The notes under the pieces are model-generated. The model had not been told where the DNA came from. It made no database searches and worked only from the letters and a program-made list of their open reading frames with translations. DNA of 64,000 bases. It comes from an uncultured Williamsia sp. (GTDB taxonomy: Bacteria > Actinomycetota > Actinomycetes > Mycobacteriales > Mycobacteriaceae). Location: contig NZ_CANLWM010000002.1 in the NCBI RefSeq assembly GCF_947494875.1, positions 310,001 to 374,000 of the forward strand. The letters run 5' to 3'. The position numbers and the translations under genes were made by a program. Of the stretch, positions 8,753-18,039 are shown piece by piece; the first letter of the stretch is position 1; every line of letters starts with the position of its first letter.

Positions 8753-9256
8753 ATGACGGACATCGAGGTGGTCACCGGCGACATCACGACTCTCGAGGTG
8801 GACGCCGTTGTGAACGCCGCCAACACCCGCATGCGGGGCGGCGGTGGCGTCGACGGGGCGATCCACCGCGCGGGCGGCCCGGCGGTGTTGCAGGACTGCA
8901 TCGCGCGGTTCCCGAACGGCCTGGCCACCGGCGACGCGGGTTGGACGACCGCCGGGGACATGCCGGCGCAGTGGGTGATCCACACCGTCGGCCCGAATCA
9001 CGCTGCCGGTCAGCGTGATCGATCGCTGCTTACATCGTGCTATCGCCGCTCGCTGGACGTCGCCGACGAACTCGGCGTCGCCACCATCGCGTTCCCGCTC
9101 ATCAGCGCCGGGGTCTACGGGTGGCCCAAGGACGACGCGATCGACGCGGCTGTCGACACGATCACGGCGACGCCGACACGAGTGCAACGCGCTGTCCTCG
9201 TCGCGTTCGACGCCGCGACGGCGAGGCAGATGCAGGCCGCTCTCGACGCCCGCTGA
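8753..9256 (+). CDS. Macrodomain ADP-ribose hydrolase
   Basis: A 167-residue single macrodomain. VVNAANTRMRGGGGVDGAIHRAGG around residues 19-42 and FPLISAGVYGWP around 113-124 are the two ADP-ribose-binding loops of the YmdB/MacroD class. This class removes acetyl from O-acetyl-ADP-ribose or ADP-ribose from proteins. It follows the S51 peptidase by 19 bases and may be in the same operon. ACGCGCAGAATC before the ATG is a poor ribosome site. Confidence 0.9.
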   Translation: MTDIEVVTGDITTLEVDAVVNAANTRMRGGGGVDGAIHRAGGPAVLQDCIARFPNGLATGDAGWTTAGDMPAQWVIHTVGPNHAAGQRDRSLLTSCYRRSLDVADELGVATIAFPLISAGVYGWPKDDAIDAAVDTITATPTRVQRAVLVAFDAATARQMQAALDAR

Positions 9257-9373
9257 GACTGGATTCCCCCGCGAGGTGCGATCTCGCCCGCGATCTGGAC
9301 GATTCGCCACTGCACCCTTGGTTCGCCCAGCCGATTCCGCAGGCGAACGATGCTCGCGGTGGCGAAACCCGAG

Positions 9374-10135
9374 CTACTGGTGCTGCTGCAGTTGCTGCGA
9401 GATCTGCTGGTTGATCTGCTGCAGGCCCGGCACCGACAGTCCCGGGAGCTGGCCCTGGATCGAGCGGACGACCGACGAGTCGTCGCGCACCTTCTCGCTC
9501 GACTGCACCAGAACCGTTCCGGTACCGGTGAAGTCGAACTGGCGCTCCTCGCCGGAGTGCACCCCGAACCGCCGACCGGCGGCCGAGATGAGGTCGGTGA
9601 CCCAGGACTCGTCGTAATGGTGGCTCGGTGACGGGCAGTCGGCCCAGCCGACCAGCGCCTCGGGGTCGACGCGCAGCGGCGGCTCGGCGAACATCACCGG
9701 CCCGTTCGACGAGGCGAGGAACTTGCCCGTCCCCAGCAGCGTGAGGAACCCGGGCACGATGGACTGCTTCAGCGAGAGTTGGGGTTGCAGCGCCAGCAGA
9801 TTCGCCGCGCGGATCGTGAGGTTGCCGTCGTCGAGGTCGTAGGCATTGATGTCGTAACCGCGGTCGCCGATGACGAGCTTTCCCTGCCCCTCGGCGATGA
9901 CGAAGTCACCGAGGTACAGCGGAGCCGAGAAGCGTTGCGCCACCATGTGCAGCAGGTGCTGTTCGAGGCCGTGTTGCAGCGAGCGGAACGACATCTGCCC
10001 GTAGTAGGCGATCATCGCGCCCTTCGACAGGAACCACGGCTGGGTGAGGTCGATGGAGAACGCGTAGTTGTTGCCGGGGACGTTGTCGTCGACCGGGAGC
10101 GTGTGCGGGGTCCAGACGGTGGTGAGGTCGCTCAC
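9374..10135 (-). CDS. AIM24-family protein (third of three)
   Basis: A 253-residue AIM24 (formerly DUF124) protein. It is a beta-rich fold with PWFLSKGAMIAYYGQMSF, a ligand-free glycine-poor core, and the closing FTGTGTVLVQSSE. It has a distinct Gln-rich end (QQINQQISQQLQQHQ) that the two sister proteins lack. The GTG start at 10135 overlaps the stop of the second copy (GTGA). AIM24 is named for a mitochondrial inner-membrane protein and the bacterial function is unknown; membrane association or a TerD-like stress role has been suggested. Last in a three-gene operon. Confidence 0.82.
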   Translation of the reverse strand: MSDLTTVWTPHTLPVDDNVPGNNYAFSIDLTQPWFLSKGAMIAYYGQMSFRSLQHGLEQHLLHMVAQRFSAPLYLGDFVIAEGQGKLVIGDRGYDINAYDLDDGNLTIRAANLLALQPQLSLKQSIVPGFLTLLGTGKFLASSNGPVMFAEPPLRVDPEALVGWADCPSPSHHYDESWVTDLISAAGRRFGVHSGEERQFDFTGTGTVLVQSSEKVRDDSSVVRSIQGQLPGLSVPGLQQINQQISQQLQQHQ

Positions 10136-10824
10136 AGCTTCTCCTCCGATGCCTGCACGAACACCGTTCCCTGGCCGGTGCATTCGAGCTGGAGCGCCTC
10201 GCCCCCGGTGCGCCCGACGTTGCGCCAGCTGACCGCCGACTTCAACGTGGTCGACACCTGGCCCGCCGCCCCGACGTACGCCTGCGGGTCGACGATCACC
10301 GGCTTGTCCGGGGTGATGGGGAGGTCGAACACTCCCCCGTGACCGAGCAGCACCGCCGATCCCTGTCCCGACAGCTGGGTGGTGAACATGCCCTGCCCCG
10401 TCACCGCGCCGGCGGCTGCCGAGCGCAGGGAACCGAACAGACCACCGCCTCCGCCCCCACCGCCCGATGCGGCCACGGACACCACCGAAGCCTGCAGGCC
10501 GACCGTGTATGCCAGCAGCCGCGACGCCTCGACCCGCACCTGACCGCCGAGTGCCCCGACGTCCGCGACGTGGGTCTCGATGCCGCGGAACCCGTAGTGG
10601 ACGGTGCCGGTGCCCTGGGCGATCATCGTGGCCTCGTGCTCGCCCGCGATCATGCGACCGGCCATGCCGCCCACCGCGCCCATCCCGCCGCCGGCACCGG
10701 GGATCTGATGCGGCGCGAAGTTCACGGCGCCGGCGTAAAAGAGCATCGCCCCGCGCCGGGCGATCACCGGCCCCGACCGCGCGAGGTCGACCGAGACCAC
10801 CTTGCCGTTGACGACGGTGAACAC
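10132..10824 (-). CDS. AIM24-family protein (second of three)
   Basis: A 230-residue paralogue. It has RRGAMLFYAGAVNF near the start, a Gly-rich insert (residues about 45-60 and 118-128, with eight glycines in a row), and GQGMFTTQLSGQG plus GTVFVQASE near the end. GTG start at 10824, 9 bases after the first copy's stop. The Gly-rich loops set it apart from its neighbours and look like flexible surface insertions. Confidence 0.82.
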   Translation of the reverse strand: MFTVVNGKVVSVDLARSGPVIARRGAMLFYAGAVNFAPHQIPGAGGGMGAVGGMAGRMIAGEHEATMIAQGTGTVHYGFRGIETHVADVGALGGQVRVEASRLLAYTVGLQASVVSVAASGGGGGGGGLFGSLRSAAAGAVTGQGMFTTQLSGQGSAVLLGHGGVFDLPITPDKPVIVDPQAYVGAAGQVSTTLKSAVSWRNVGRTGGEALQLECTGQGTVFVQASEEKL

Positions 10825-10833
10825 GTCGCTCCC

Positions 10834-11454
10834 CTATCGCTCGGCCGGCTGGATGGACACGACGCCGGTGCCGTCCCAGCGCAGTGAGAACGCCTCGCCG
10901 CCACCCTGTCCGATCGCGCTGCGCCACGAGACGTCGGTGACGAACGATTGCGACAGCGCACCACGGGCACACACGAACGCGTCGGGGTCGACGACGAGCG
11001 GGTACTGCGGGCTCACCTCGAGATGGATGAGTGGCCCACCGCGCGAGAGGAGCCCGACCTGTCCGTGGCCGGTGACGGTCGTCGTGAACAACCCTTGGCC
11101 GGTACTCATGCCACGGACCCCGGCGAACGTGACGTTGGTCGAGAGATCGCCGGCGAGGATCAGCAATTGTTCGGACTCGACCTGCAGGGTGTCGCCGGCG
11201 AGGTCGACGACGGTGACCTCCGCGGCGTCGTGCGCGAAGTAGACGACGCCGGCGCCCGCGCACTCCATCAGCGACAGTCCCTCACCGGTCGCGCGCTGCT
11301 TGAACCCGGCGAGAACGCCCTCTCCGCCACCGAAACCCGCTGACTTGAACGAGATCTGGCCCTCATAGGCCACCATGGAACCGGACAGGGCACGCACTGC
11401 CGAATTGTCGAGGTGCGCCTCGAGAACCCGCTTGGATCGCTGCACCAACCGCAT
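10834..11454 (-). CDS. AIM24-family protein (first of three)
   Basis: A 206-residue AIM24 protein and the first gene of the operon. SGSMVAYEGQISFKSAGFGGG (split over residues 25-45), GQGLFTTTVTGHGQVGL and GTGVVSIQPAE match the sister proteins position for position. All three therefore arose by tandem duplication and then diverged. Divergent from the VOC gene with 70 bases between. No signal peptide in any copy. Confidence 0.82.
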   Translation of the reverse strand: MRLVQRSKRVLEAHLDNSAVRALSGSMVAYEGQISFKSAGFGGGEGVLAGFKQRATGEGLSLMECAGAGVVYFAHDAAEVTVVDLAGDTLQVESEQLLILAGDLSTNVTFAGVRGMSTGQGLFTTTVTGHGQVGLLSRGGPLIHLEVSPQYPLVVDPDAFVCARGALSQSFVTDVSWRSAIGQGGGEAFSLRWDGTGVVSIQPAER

Positions 11455-11524
11455 CGCTGCGCCCTTCTCGTTCGGCGTCGACGAACGCCGGATTCGAGAA
11501 GAATGTAGACCCTACGATGACCGG

Positions 11525-11929
11525 ATGCGAGCACTGCCGTTCCTCACCTTCCAGCCCGCCCCGCCGGACCGTGGGGCCGCTGCGGCGATGGCCGCCTACG
11601 TCGAGATCTTCGGCGGCCGCGTGATCTCCGACCGACGACGTACGGCCGACGAACCCGGCGGCGAGGACACCGTGTTCCTCGCCGAGTTCGAGATCGCCGG
11701 GCTGCGGATCCGGTGCAGCGACTCGGCGATCGCGCACGCGTGGGACTTCACCCCGGGTGTGTCCCTCTGGGTCGACTGCGACTCCGCCGACGACCAGCGC
11801 CGGGTCTTCACCGCCCTGGGCGAGGGTGGTCAGGAGTTCATGCCGTTGAGCGACTACGGCTTCGGGCCGTTCGGGTGGGTGCAGGACCGCTTCGGGATCA
11901 GTTGGCAGCTGGGCGTGGCGTCGTCCTGA
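11525..11929 (+). CDS. VOC-superfamily protein (PhnB/3-dmu-9_3-mt type)
   Basis: A 134-residue single-domain protein of the vicinal oxygen chelate fold. It begins RALPFLTFQP, has AYVEIFGG near residue 25, and ends DYGFGPFGWVQDRFGISWQL, the signature of the PhnB-like subfamily. The usual metal-binding His near the N-terminus is absent, as in other PhnB-type members, so catalysis is doubtful. Its last 32 bases overlap the tail of the EamA gene on the other strand. Confidence 0.85.
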   Translation: MRALPFLTFQPAPPDRGAAAAMAAYVEIFGGRVISDRRRTADEPGGEDTVFLAEFEIAGLRIRCSDSAIAHAWDFTPGVSLWVDCDSADDQRRVFTALGEGGQEFMPLSDYGFGPFGWVQDRFGISWQLGVASS

Positions 11930-12842
11930 CGACTCGGTTCGCGATCGCGACACCGATCAGCACGACGGCGGCTCCGCACCACTGCAGGGCGCTGGGGAAC
12001 TCGTCGAGAACCGCCGCGCTCAGGACGAGGGCGAGAACGGGCTGGGTCAGCAGGAGCCCCGCCGTGGTGGTCGGCGGGAGTCGGACGCTCGCGTGGTGGA
12101 TGAACAACCAGGCGACCACCTGCCCGAGGACGGCGAGCAGGACCAGGTAGAACCACGCCTGCGGCGAGATGTGTGTGAGCGACAGACTGCCCGTCGCCGG
12201 TGACACCGCGGCCGCGGTCACCGCCGCGACCGTCGTCGAGACGAACAGGGGCTGCAGCAGCATCGTGTGCTTGCCCCGGCTCCCGCGGCGGGTGAGGTAG
12301 AGGTAGCTGCCGTAACCGATCCCGGCGAGAAGGCCGAGCACGGTCCCCCGAACCGGGTTGTCACCGACGGCGTGGTGGGAGCCGATCCCTCCCACCAGGA
12401 CCACCCCGCCCAGCAACAGAGGTGTGGCGGCGAGGAAGCGCCGCGGGATTGCCTCTCGGTCGACGATGAGGGCCAGCGCGGGCAGGACGATCACCTGCAC
12501 GTTGATCAGCACGGTGCTGATGCCCGCGCCGACGTCGTAGATGGACGCCGTCCAGGCCGCGTAGTCCATGCCGAGGGCGACACCGGCCGCCACCGACCAC
12601 AGTCCCGCGTGCGTCGACAGCGGACCGTGTCGACGCCGTTCCCACACGACGAACGGCGACATCGCCACGACGGCGAGCGCACACCGCAGGAACGCGGTCG
12701 TCGGTGCGTCGACACCTGCCAGCTTCACGAGCACCGCCGAGACCGAGAGGCAGGCCGCGCCGACCATCACCGACCCGTACAACCGAGCGCGGGACGAGTC
12801 GGTCGTCGCCGGCGACACGGATGTGACTGGGGCCGGCGTCAT
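11898..12842 (-). CDS. EamA/DMT-family transporter
   Basis: A 314-residue inner-membrane protein with ten hydrophobic helices in two EamA repeats. The first repeat contains KLAGVDAPTTAFLRCALAVV and the second GQVVAWLFIHHASVRLPPTT followed by LLLTQPVLALVLSAAVLDEF. The family exports metabolites such as amino acids or purines. The ATG at 12842 is the first in-frame start. It converges with and overlaps the VOC gene, so no terminator separates them. Confidence 0.87.
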   Translation of the reverse strand: MTPAPVTSVSPATTDSSRARLYGSVMVGAACLSVSAVLVKLAGVDAPTTAFLRCALAVVAMSPFVVWERRRHGPLSTHAGLWSVAAGVALGMDYAAWTASIYDVGAGISTVLINVQVIVLPALALIVDREAIPRRFLAATPLLLGGVVLVGGIGSHHAVGDNPVRGTVLGLLAGIGYGSYLYLTRRGSRGKHTMLLQPLFVSTTVAAVTAAAVSPATGSLSLTHISPQAWFYLVLLAVLGQVVAWLFIHHASVRLPPTTTAGLLLTQPVLALVLSAAVLDEFPSALQWCGAAVVLIGVAIANRVVRTTPRPAAN

Positions 12843-12901
12843 GCGCTCACGCTAGATCGGGGGTCCGACGGCCGTGCGGTCGGCGCTGTGGCCGCACACG
12901 A

Positions 12902-12935
12902 CGAAGGCCCCCGGAGCGGATTCCGGGGGCCTTCG
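12902..12935 (-). terminator. Intrinsic terminator after tRNA-fMet
   Basis: A 14-bp stem (12902-12915 with 12922-12935) around a 6-base loop lies just downstream of the tRNA on its strand. The stem includes GGCCCCCGG/CCGGGGGCC. No long T run follows, as is usual in actinomycetes. Confidence 0.7.
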
Positions 12936-12940
12936 ACATC

Positions 12941-13017
12941 TGGTAGCGGGGACAGGATTTGAACCTGCGACCTCTGGGTTATGAGCCCAGCGAGCTACCG
13001 AGCTGCTCCACCCCGCG
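12941..13017 (-). tRNA. Initiator tRNA-fMet (CAT)
   Basis: A 77-base cloverleaf with CCA encoded (TACCA at the 3' end). The anticodon loop is CTCATAA with anticodon CAT. Initiator hallmarks are present: an unpaired 1:72 position (C opposite T) and three consecutive G:C pairs at the bottom of the anticodon stem (GGG/CCC). The T loop is TTCAAAT. The terminator hairpin follows at once. Confidence 0.96.
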
Positions 13018-13029
13018 TTGGTGAACACA

Positions 13030-13059
13030 ACGTTACACACGCGGGGTGGCGCACTGCAA
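13030..13059 (-). promoter_or_regulatory. Promoter of the tRNA-fMet gene
   Basis: On the minus strand TTGCAG (13059-13054) and TAACGT (13035-13030) are 18 bases apart. This places the transcription start about 5 bases before the tRNA, a normal tRNA promoter geometry. Confidence 0.5.
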
Positions 13060-13078
13060 ATCGCCCGCTGACCTGCAG

Positions 13079-16000
13079 TTAGTTCGGCAGCGACTCGTAT
13101 TGCCGCACGGCCGCGTTCAGGCGATCGAGCGCCTGGCCGTAGGCCGTGAAGTTGCCCGAGCTCTGCGCCTGCTGCAGCGCATCGAGCGCCGAGTTCAGCT
13201 CCGCGACAGCGGCATCCCGGTTCGCAGGCGCGGCGGCCGAGGTGCTCGGCGCGGACGTCGTCGGCGACGACGGTGCTGTCGTCGGGACCGAACCCTGCTG
13301 GGTCGGTTGCTGCTGCTGACCGGTGGTCCCGCCGGACGTGTCACCGCTGGGGGTGTTGTCCGGCTCGGCTGCCGCGGCCGGACTGATGCCCGCCTGCTGC
13401 AACGCCTGCGCGATCGTCGGCGCGTAGCCGATGCTCGGCGGGTCCGCATCCGAACTGCGGTACCGCACGATCACGCGGAACAGGCGCGGGAACGTCGCGT
13501 CGGAGTTCTTCGCCTGCGCGTACAGCGGGACGACGTTGAGCAGACCGTTCTGGCCCACCGGCAACGTCAGCAGGTTGCCGAAGCGCGTCGACGCCGTGTT
13601 CTCGAGGTTCTTCAGGTCGGCGTTGACCTGACCGAACGTCGACATCGCCGAGAACGCCAGACGCGGTCCCTCACGGGTCGGGTTCTGGGGAACCTCGCGA
13701 ATCGTCATCTGCCCGTAGTTGTCCGGATCCGACGACACCGTCAGGTACGACGCCAGGAAATCCCGGTTCAGCGTGTTCATCACGCTGGTCAACTGGAAGG
13801 TGGCATCGCTCTCACGCCGCGGGTTCGACGCGACGAAGTAGTACGGCGGCTGATCGAGACCCTGGTCGAGGGCGTTCGAGTCCGTCGGGTCGGCCGGGAT
13901 CGACCAGAACGAGTTGCCCTGGAAGAACGTGCCGGGATCGGAGACGTGGTACTTCGCCAGGAGGGAGCGCTGGATCTTGAACAGGTCCTCCGGGTAGCGG
14001 ACGTGCTCCTTGAGGCTGGTGTTCGCGTCGAACTCCGCGCGCGACTTCACCGTTCCCGGGAACACCTTCATCCACGTCTTGAGGACGGGGTCCTTGTCGT
14101 CGAACTGGTACAGCGTCACCTTGCCCGTGTAGGCGTCGACGGTGGCCTTCACCGAGTTGCGGACATACGCGACCTGACGGTTCACCTGCGTCCGACCCGT
14201 CTGGCCCTGGGTCAGCTCCTGCGCGTCGGTGGTCGCGTCCTGCAGGGACGTCTTCTGCGCGTACGGGTAGGCGTCGAGGGTGGTGTACCCGTCGACGATC
14301 CACTGGATGGATCCGTCGCTCATGACGGCCGGGTACGTCTTGGAGTCGACGGTGAGCCACGGCGCGGCCTTCTTCACCCGGTCGCGGGGATCACGGTTGT
14401 AGATGATCTTCGAGTTCGAGTTGATCGCCCCGGACAGCAGGATGTTCCGCTCGGTGTACTTGATCGAGTAGGCCAGGCGGTTGAAGACGTTGCCCAGCGA
14501 GACACCGGAGCCACCGGAGTAGGTGTACCGGCTGTTCGGGGTGTCGTACTCGGTCTGCTGACCGTTCGACGACCCGACGATCGCGTAGTCGGGGTTGACC
14601 TTGGAGATCAACTCGCCGAAGTAGATCCGCGGCTGCTTCACCTTGATCGGCGCGGTCTGCTGGTAGCCCGGCGTGTTGATGCTCTGGATGTCGCTGACGT
14701 CGAAATCGGGCTGGCCGCCGCTGTTCACGTCCGTGCCCGACGACGCGGGCTCGTTCACGCGGTTAGCCGGCGCGGCGATGAACCCGTTGCCGTGCGTGTA
14801 GACCGTGTGCTTGTTGATCCAGTTCTGCTGGTTCGCCGCGAACCGGCTCGGGTCGAGCTCGCGCACCGCGACCACGTAGTCACGCAGCTGGTTGTCGACG
14901 CGGTAGCGGTCGATCGCCAACTGCGAAGGGAAGCCGTAGAAGTTCTGCTGCTGCTGCAGCTGGGTGAATGCCGGCGAGACGATGTTCGGGTCGAGGAGAC
15001 GGATGTTGGAGATGGTCGCCGCGTCGTTGTCGACGTTCTGCTGGTTGACCTGTCCCCCGGTCCAGTTCTCCTGGTAGGTGACGCGGTCGTCGCCGATCTG
15101 GTAGGCCGCACGCGTCGCGTCGATGTTGCGCTGGATGTACTCGGACTCCTTCTGCGCCGCGTTGGGCTTGACCGAGAACTGCTCCATCACCGCGGGCCAG
15201 CCGACACCGATCACCAACGCCGACAACAGCATCAGCGCTGTGGCGAGTGCGGGCACACGCAGATCACGCAGCACGATGCCCGCGAAGAAGGCGGCCGCAC
15301 AGATCACGGCGATCGCCAACAGGATCAGCTTCGACGGGAGCACCGCGTTGATGTCGGTGTAGCTCGCGCCGGTGAAGATCTCCTGCTTGCGCGTGCTCGA
15401 CAGCAACGAGTACCGGTCGAACCAGTAGGCGACGGCCTTGAGCAGCAGGAAGAGTCCGGCGATCACGGCGAGCTGGATCCGCGCCGCACGCGTCAGCGCA
15501 CCGTTGCGCCCGGCGAGGTGGATGCCGCCGAAGATGTAGTGCGTCACCAGGCTCGCCAGGAACGTGATGACGAGGATGACGAAGAGGAAGTTCAGGACGA
15601 ACCGGTAGAACGGTAGATCGAACGCGTAGAACGAGTTGTCCAGCCCGAACTGCGGGTCCTTCACCCCGAACGACTCGCTGTGCAGGAACACCTGCACCGT
15701 CGCCCACGACCCCTGCGCCACCAGCCCCGACAGCAGACCGACGAGCGCCGACGGCAGGATCGCGAACCACCGGATCCGGCTCATCACCACGGCGCGATAG
15801 CGCGCGATCGGGTCACCGGGACCCGACGTCGGCACGAAAACCGGTCGCGACCGGTACGCCAGTGCCAGACCCGCGAACACGATGCCGCCCGCGATGATCG
15901 CGGTGACCAGGAAGAGCACCACGCGCGTCCAGATGATCGTCGAGAAGACGCTGCGGTACCCGAGATCGTCGAACCACAACAGGTCGGTGTACAACCCGAC

Positions 16001-16108
16001 GAACCGCGGCCCCACCAGCAGGATCACCAGGATCGCGACCGCGACGCCGATGAGGATCTTGCTCCGTTTGGACAGTGTCGGCATCCCTGCCGGACCCCGT
16101 ACGCCCAC
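13079..16108 (-). CDS. UPF0182-family large membrane protein (Rv3193c-like)
   Basis: A 1009-residue protein. The first 310 residues hold about seven membrane helices (LIGVAVAILVILLVGPRFVG is the first). A large extracytoplasmic domain of about 570 residues follows (PNAAQKESEYIQRNIDATRA, NWINKHTVYTHGNGF and YPEDLFKIQRSLLAKYHV are family blocks). A Gln/Thr/Ser/Pro linker then leads to a short helical tail of AVAELNSALDALQQAQ. The architecture is that of Rv3193c and its actinobacterial orthologues, whose function is unknown. GTG start at 16108; an ATG at 16084 is possible. Divergent from the PPA1309-like gene. Confidence 0.9.
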   Translation of the reverse strand: MGVRGPAGMPTLSKRSKILIGVAVAILVILLVGPRFVGLYTDLLWFDDLGYRSVFSTIIWTRVVLFLVTAIIAGGIVFAGLALAYRSRPVFVPTSGPGDPIARYRAVVMSRIRWFAILPSALVGLLSGLVAQGSWATVQVFLHSESFGVKDPQFGLDNSFYAFDLPFYRFVLNFLFVILVITFLASLVTHYIFGGIHLAGRNGALTRAARIQLAVIAGLFLLLKAVAYWFDRYSLLSSTRKQEIFTGASYTDINAVLPSKLILLAIAVICAAAFFAGIVLRDLRVPALATALMLLSALVIGVGWPAVMEQFSVKPNAAQKESEYIQRNIDATRAAYQIGDDRVTYQENWTGGQVNQQNVDNDAATISNIRLLDPNIVSPAFTQLQQQQNFYGFPSQLAIDRYRVDNQLRDYVVAVRELDPSRFAANQQNWINKHTVYTHGNGFIAAPANRVNEPASSGTDVNSGGQPDFDVSDIQSINTPGYQQTAPIKVKQPRIYFGELISKVNPDYAIVGSSNGQQTEYDTPNSRYTYSGGSGVSLGNVFNRLAYSIKYTERNILLSGAINSNSKIIYNRDPRDRVKKAAPWLTVDSKTYPAVMSDGSIQWIVDGYTTLDAYPYAQKTSLQDATTDAQELTQGQTGRTQVNRQVAYVRNSVKATVDAYTGKVTLYQFDDKDPVLKTWMKVFPGTVKSRAEFDANTSLKEHVRYPEDLFKIQRSLLAKYHVSDPGTFFQGNSFWSIPADPTDSNALDQGLDQPPYYFVASNPRRESDATFQLTSVMNTLNRDFLASYLTVSSDPDNYGQMTIREVPQNPTREGPRLAFSAMSTFGQVNADLKNLENTASTRFGNLLTLPVGQNGLLNVVPLYAQAKNSDATFPRLFRVIVRYRSSDADPPSIGYAPTIAQALQQAGISPAAAAEPDNTPSGDTSGGTTGQQQQPTQQGSVPTTAPSSPTTSAPSTSAAAPANRDAAVAELNSALDALQQAQSSGNFTAYGQALDRLNAAVRQYESLPN

Positions 16109-16235
16109 TTGTCACGCTCCCACTGCGATATGACGACGCGGGCTGTGAGCTCGCGTCTTTGCCATTACTTTACTGACGGCTCGGTGGCGGTCCGGTCCCC
16201 ACGAGACCGACCGCCGATGATGACAGGATGACCCC

Positions 16236-16835
16236 GTGACGAGTCCCGACGTACCCCTGTCCCCCGACGCGCTCGGCATCGCCGTGCGGGAGGTCGCGGA
16301 ATTCGTCGACGCCGGCGGCTGGGGACAGCCCCCGGTGCTGTTCGCGCTCGTGCCGACCGCGGTGGTCGCCCAGGCCCAACCGGACCTCGCCGACACGCTG
16401 GACGAGTCCGAGCTGACGCTCATCGAGCAGGAGTCGCTGCCCGTCGCGCCGGATTCGGGGATGTCGGAGATCGAGCACGTGCTCGGGACCACCAGCTGGC
16501 CCGCGGCCGTGGCCGGATGCGCGCTGGTCCAGGAGATCATCGTGCTGCCCCCGGACGCCGAGTCCGACCTGGACGAGGCGTTCGGTCCGCTGCTCGCCGA
16601 CCCCGACGCCGCCGACGAGGCCGCACGCCAGACCGCCCGCGAGCACCCGGAGGCCACCGACGCGCGCCTCATCGCCGCCGCCATGCGCGACGGCCGGACG
16701 CTGTGTCTGTTGCAGCTGAAGCCGCCGCTGGGCGAGGAGGACGCACCGATCGAGTTGCTGTCGCACCCGGAGCTGGCGCCCAACCTCGTCGCCGCGGTCG
16801 CCGCCACGCTGGAGAACGACCCCGAGGACTGGTGA
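16236..16835 (+). CDS. PPA1309-family conserved protein
   Basis: A 199-residue acidic, soluble protein. WGQPPVLFALVPTA, then SWPAAVAGCALVQEIIVLPP, and DARLIAAAMRDGRTLCLLQLKPP are the conserved blocks of this small actinobacterial family, nearly always found beside the UPF0182 and PDZ-Lon genes. The GTG at 16236 is the first start after the divergent promoter region. Function unknown; no motif suggests catalysis. Confidence 0.82.
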   Translation: MTSPDVPLSPDALGIAVREVAEFVDAGGWGQPPVLFALVPTAVVAQAQPDLADTLDESELTLIEQESLPVAPDSGMSEIEHVLGTTSWPAAVAGCALVQEIIVLPPDAESDLDEAFGPLLADPDAADEAARQTAREHPEATDARLIAAAMRDGRTLCLLQLKPPLGEEDAPIELLSHPELAPNLVAAVAATLENDPEDW

Positions 16836-16845
16836 CGCTCGACCC

Positions 16846-17892
16846 CTAGCATCGGGGCACGTCGCGACCAGCACGGATGTCGCCGAGCGCGGTCACCGCG
16901 TCGGACAACGTGTCGACCTTGACCAGGCGCAGGCCGGAGGGGACGTCGGAGCGCGCCTCGGCGCAGTTGCCCTCGGGGACCAGGAAGTCGGTGGCGCCGG
17001 CCTCGCGGGCGGCGAGCGTCTTGTGCGTGATGCCGCCGATCTCCCCCACGTCCCCGTCGTCGGAGATGGTGCCGGTACCGGCGATGAAGCGGCCGCCGGT
17101 GAGGTCGGTGGTGCCGAGCTTGTCGATGACCGCGAGGGTCAGCATCAGCCCCGCCGACGGCCCCCCGATGTCGCCGACGGTGAAATCGATGCGCAGCGAC
17201 GGGTCGGCGTTGACGTACTCCGGGCTGACCCCGAGGTAGCCCTTCGACTTGTCGTCGGGACGGGCGCCGAGCACGACGGGCACCGCACGCGTGGCGCCGG
17301 TCGTCCCGGCGACGCCGAACGTCACCGTGGCCCCCGGCTTCGACGACGACACGGCCTGCCGCAGCTGCTCCGGGGTCGACACCGACCGTCCGTTCACCGA
17401 GACGACCCGATCACCGGACGTCAGCTTCCCGGCGGCGGGGCCTTTCGGGTCGACGACGACCGAGAGCGCGACCGGGCGCTTCAGGTACCGGAGCGCGGCG
17501 ATGGTGGCCGAGTCCTCCGAGCCCCCCATCTGCTGTTGGTCCTGCTGCCGGACCTCGTCGGCGGACTGGTCCGGCGGGAAGATCTCCTCGCGCGGTTGCA
17601 GTGCGTCGCGGCCGGAGAACCACATGCCCAGCGCCTGGAACAGCGTCAGCCCGTCGGTGACGGAGACCGTCGTGAGGTTGAGGTTGCCGTCGGTGGGGCG
17701 GACGGGGGCACCGTCGATCGCGACGACGGGCTTGCCCTCGACCGTTCCGAGGGTGTTCACCGTCGGCCCCGGACCGAGGCTCACGTAGGGCACGCGGACG
17801 AACGATCCGACCAGCACGAGGAGCACCAGCAGCACCAGGGTGACCGCCAGTGTCACCATCCGCCGGTTGGCCGGGACGACTCTCACGCGCAC
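16846..17892 (-). CDS. Membrane-anchored PDZ/Lon (S16) protease, Rv3194c-like
   Basis: About 348 residues. An N-terminal membrane anchor (MVTLAVTLVLLVLLVLVGSF) is followed by a PDZ domain (RPVALSVVVDPKGPAAGKL and GDRVVSVNGRSVSTPEQLR). The C-terminal Lon-type proteolytic domain has the nucleophile Ser in VGDIGGPSAGLMLTLAV and the Lys of the Ser-Lys dyad in GGITHKTLAAREAG. It should cut proteins on the outer face of the membrane. Start codons GTG at 17892 and 17895 are equally possible; longer versions read into the divergent promoter. It converges on the PPA1309-like gene with 10 bases between. Confidence 0.88.
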   Translation of the reverse strand: MRVRVVPANRRMVTLAVTLVLLVLLVLVGSFVRVPYVSLGPGPTVNTLGTVEGKPVVAIDGAPVRPTDGNLNLTTVSVTDGLTLFQALGMWFSGRDALQPREEIFPPDQSADEVRQQDQQQMGGSEDSATIAALRYLKRPVALSVVVDPKGPAAGKLTSGDRVVSVNGRSVSTPEQLRQAVSSSKPGATVTFGVAGTTGATRAVPVVLGARPDDKSKGYLGVSPEYVNADPSLRIDFTVGDIGGPSAGLMLTLAVIDKLGTTDLTGGRFIAGTGTISDDGDVGEIGGITHKTLAAREAGATDFLVPEGNCAEARSDVPSGLRLVKVDTLSDAVTALGDIRAGRDVPRC

Positions 17893-18039
17893 CACAGTAG
17901 AGGGACGACCTGTGTGACCTGCGGGGGTCGTCCGACGCGGCGGACGAACCACCCGGCCGGACTGCGCTGAGAGCGAAACCCACGCGCGTGGGCCCTGAGC
18001 ACGGACGATGTGGGTGGTCGCGCCGGTACCGTGGGGGCC

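Noticed and set aside
9257-9373. Terminator between the macrodomain and AIM24 genes
   Set aside because: No convincing stem found in the 117-base convergent gap.
13046-15616. 856-codon open frame on the plus strand across the UPF0182 gene
   Set aside because: It is antisense to a well-supported gene, is Arg/Val/Asp-rich as mirror frames of high-GC genes are, and has no domain or ribosome site.
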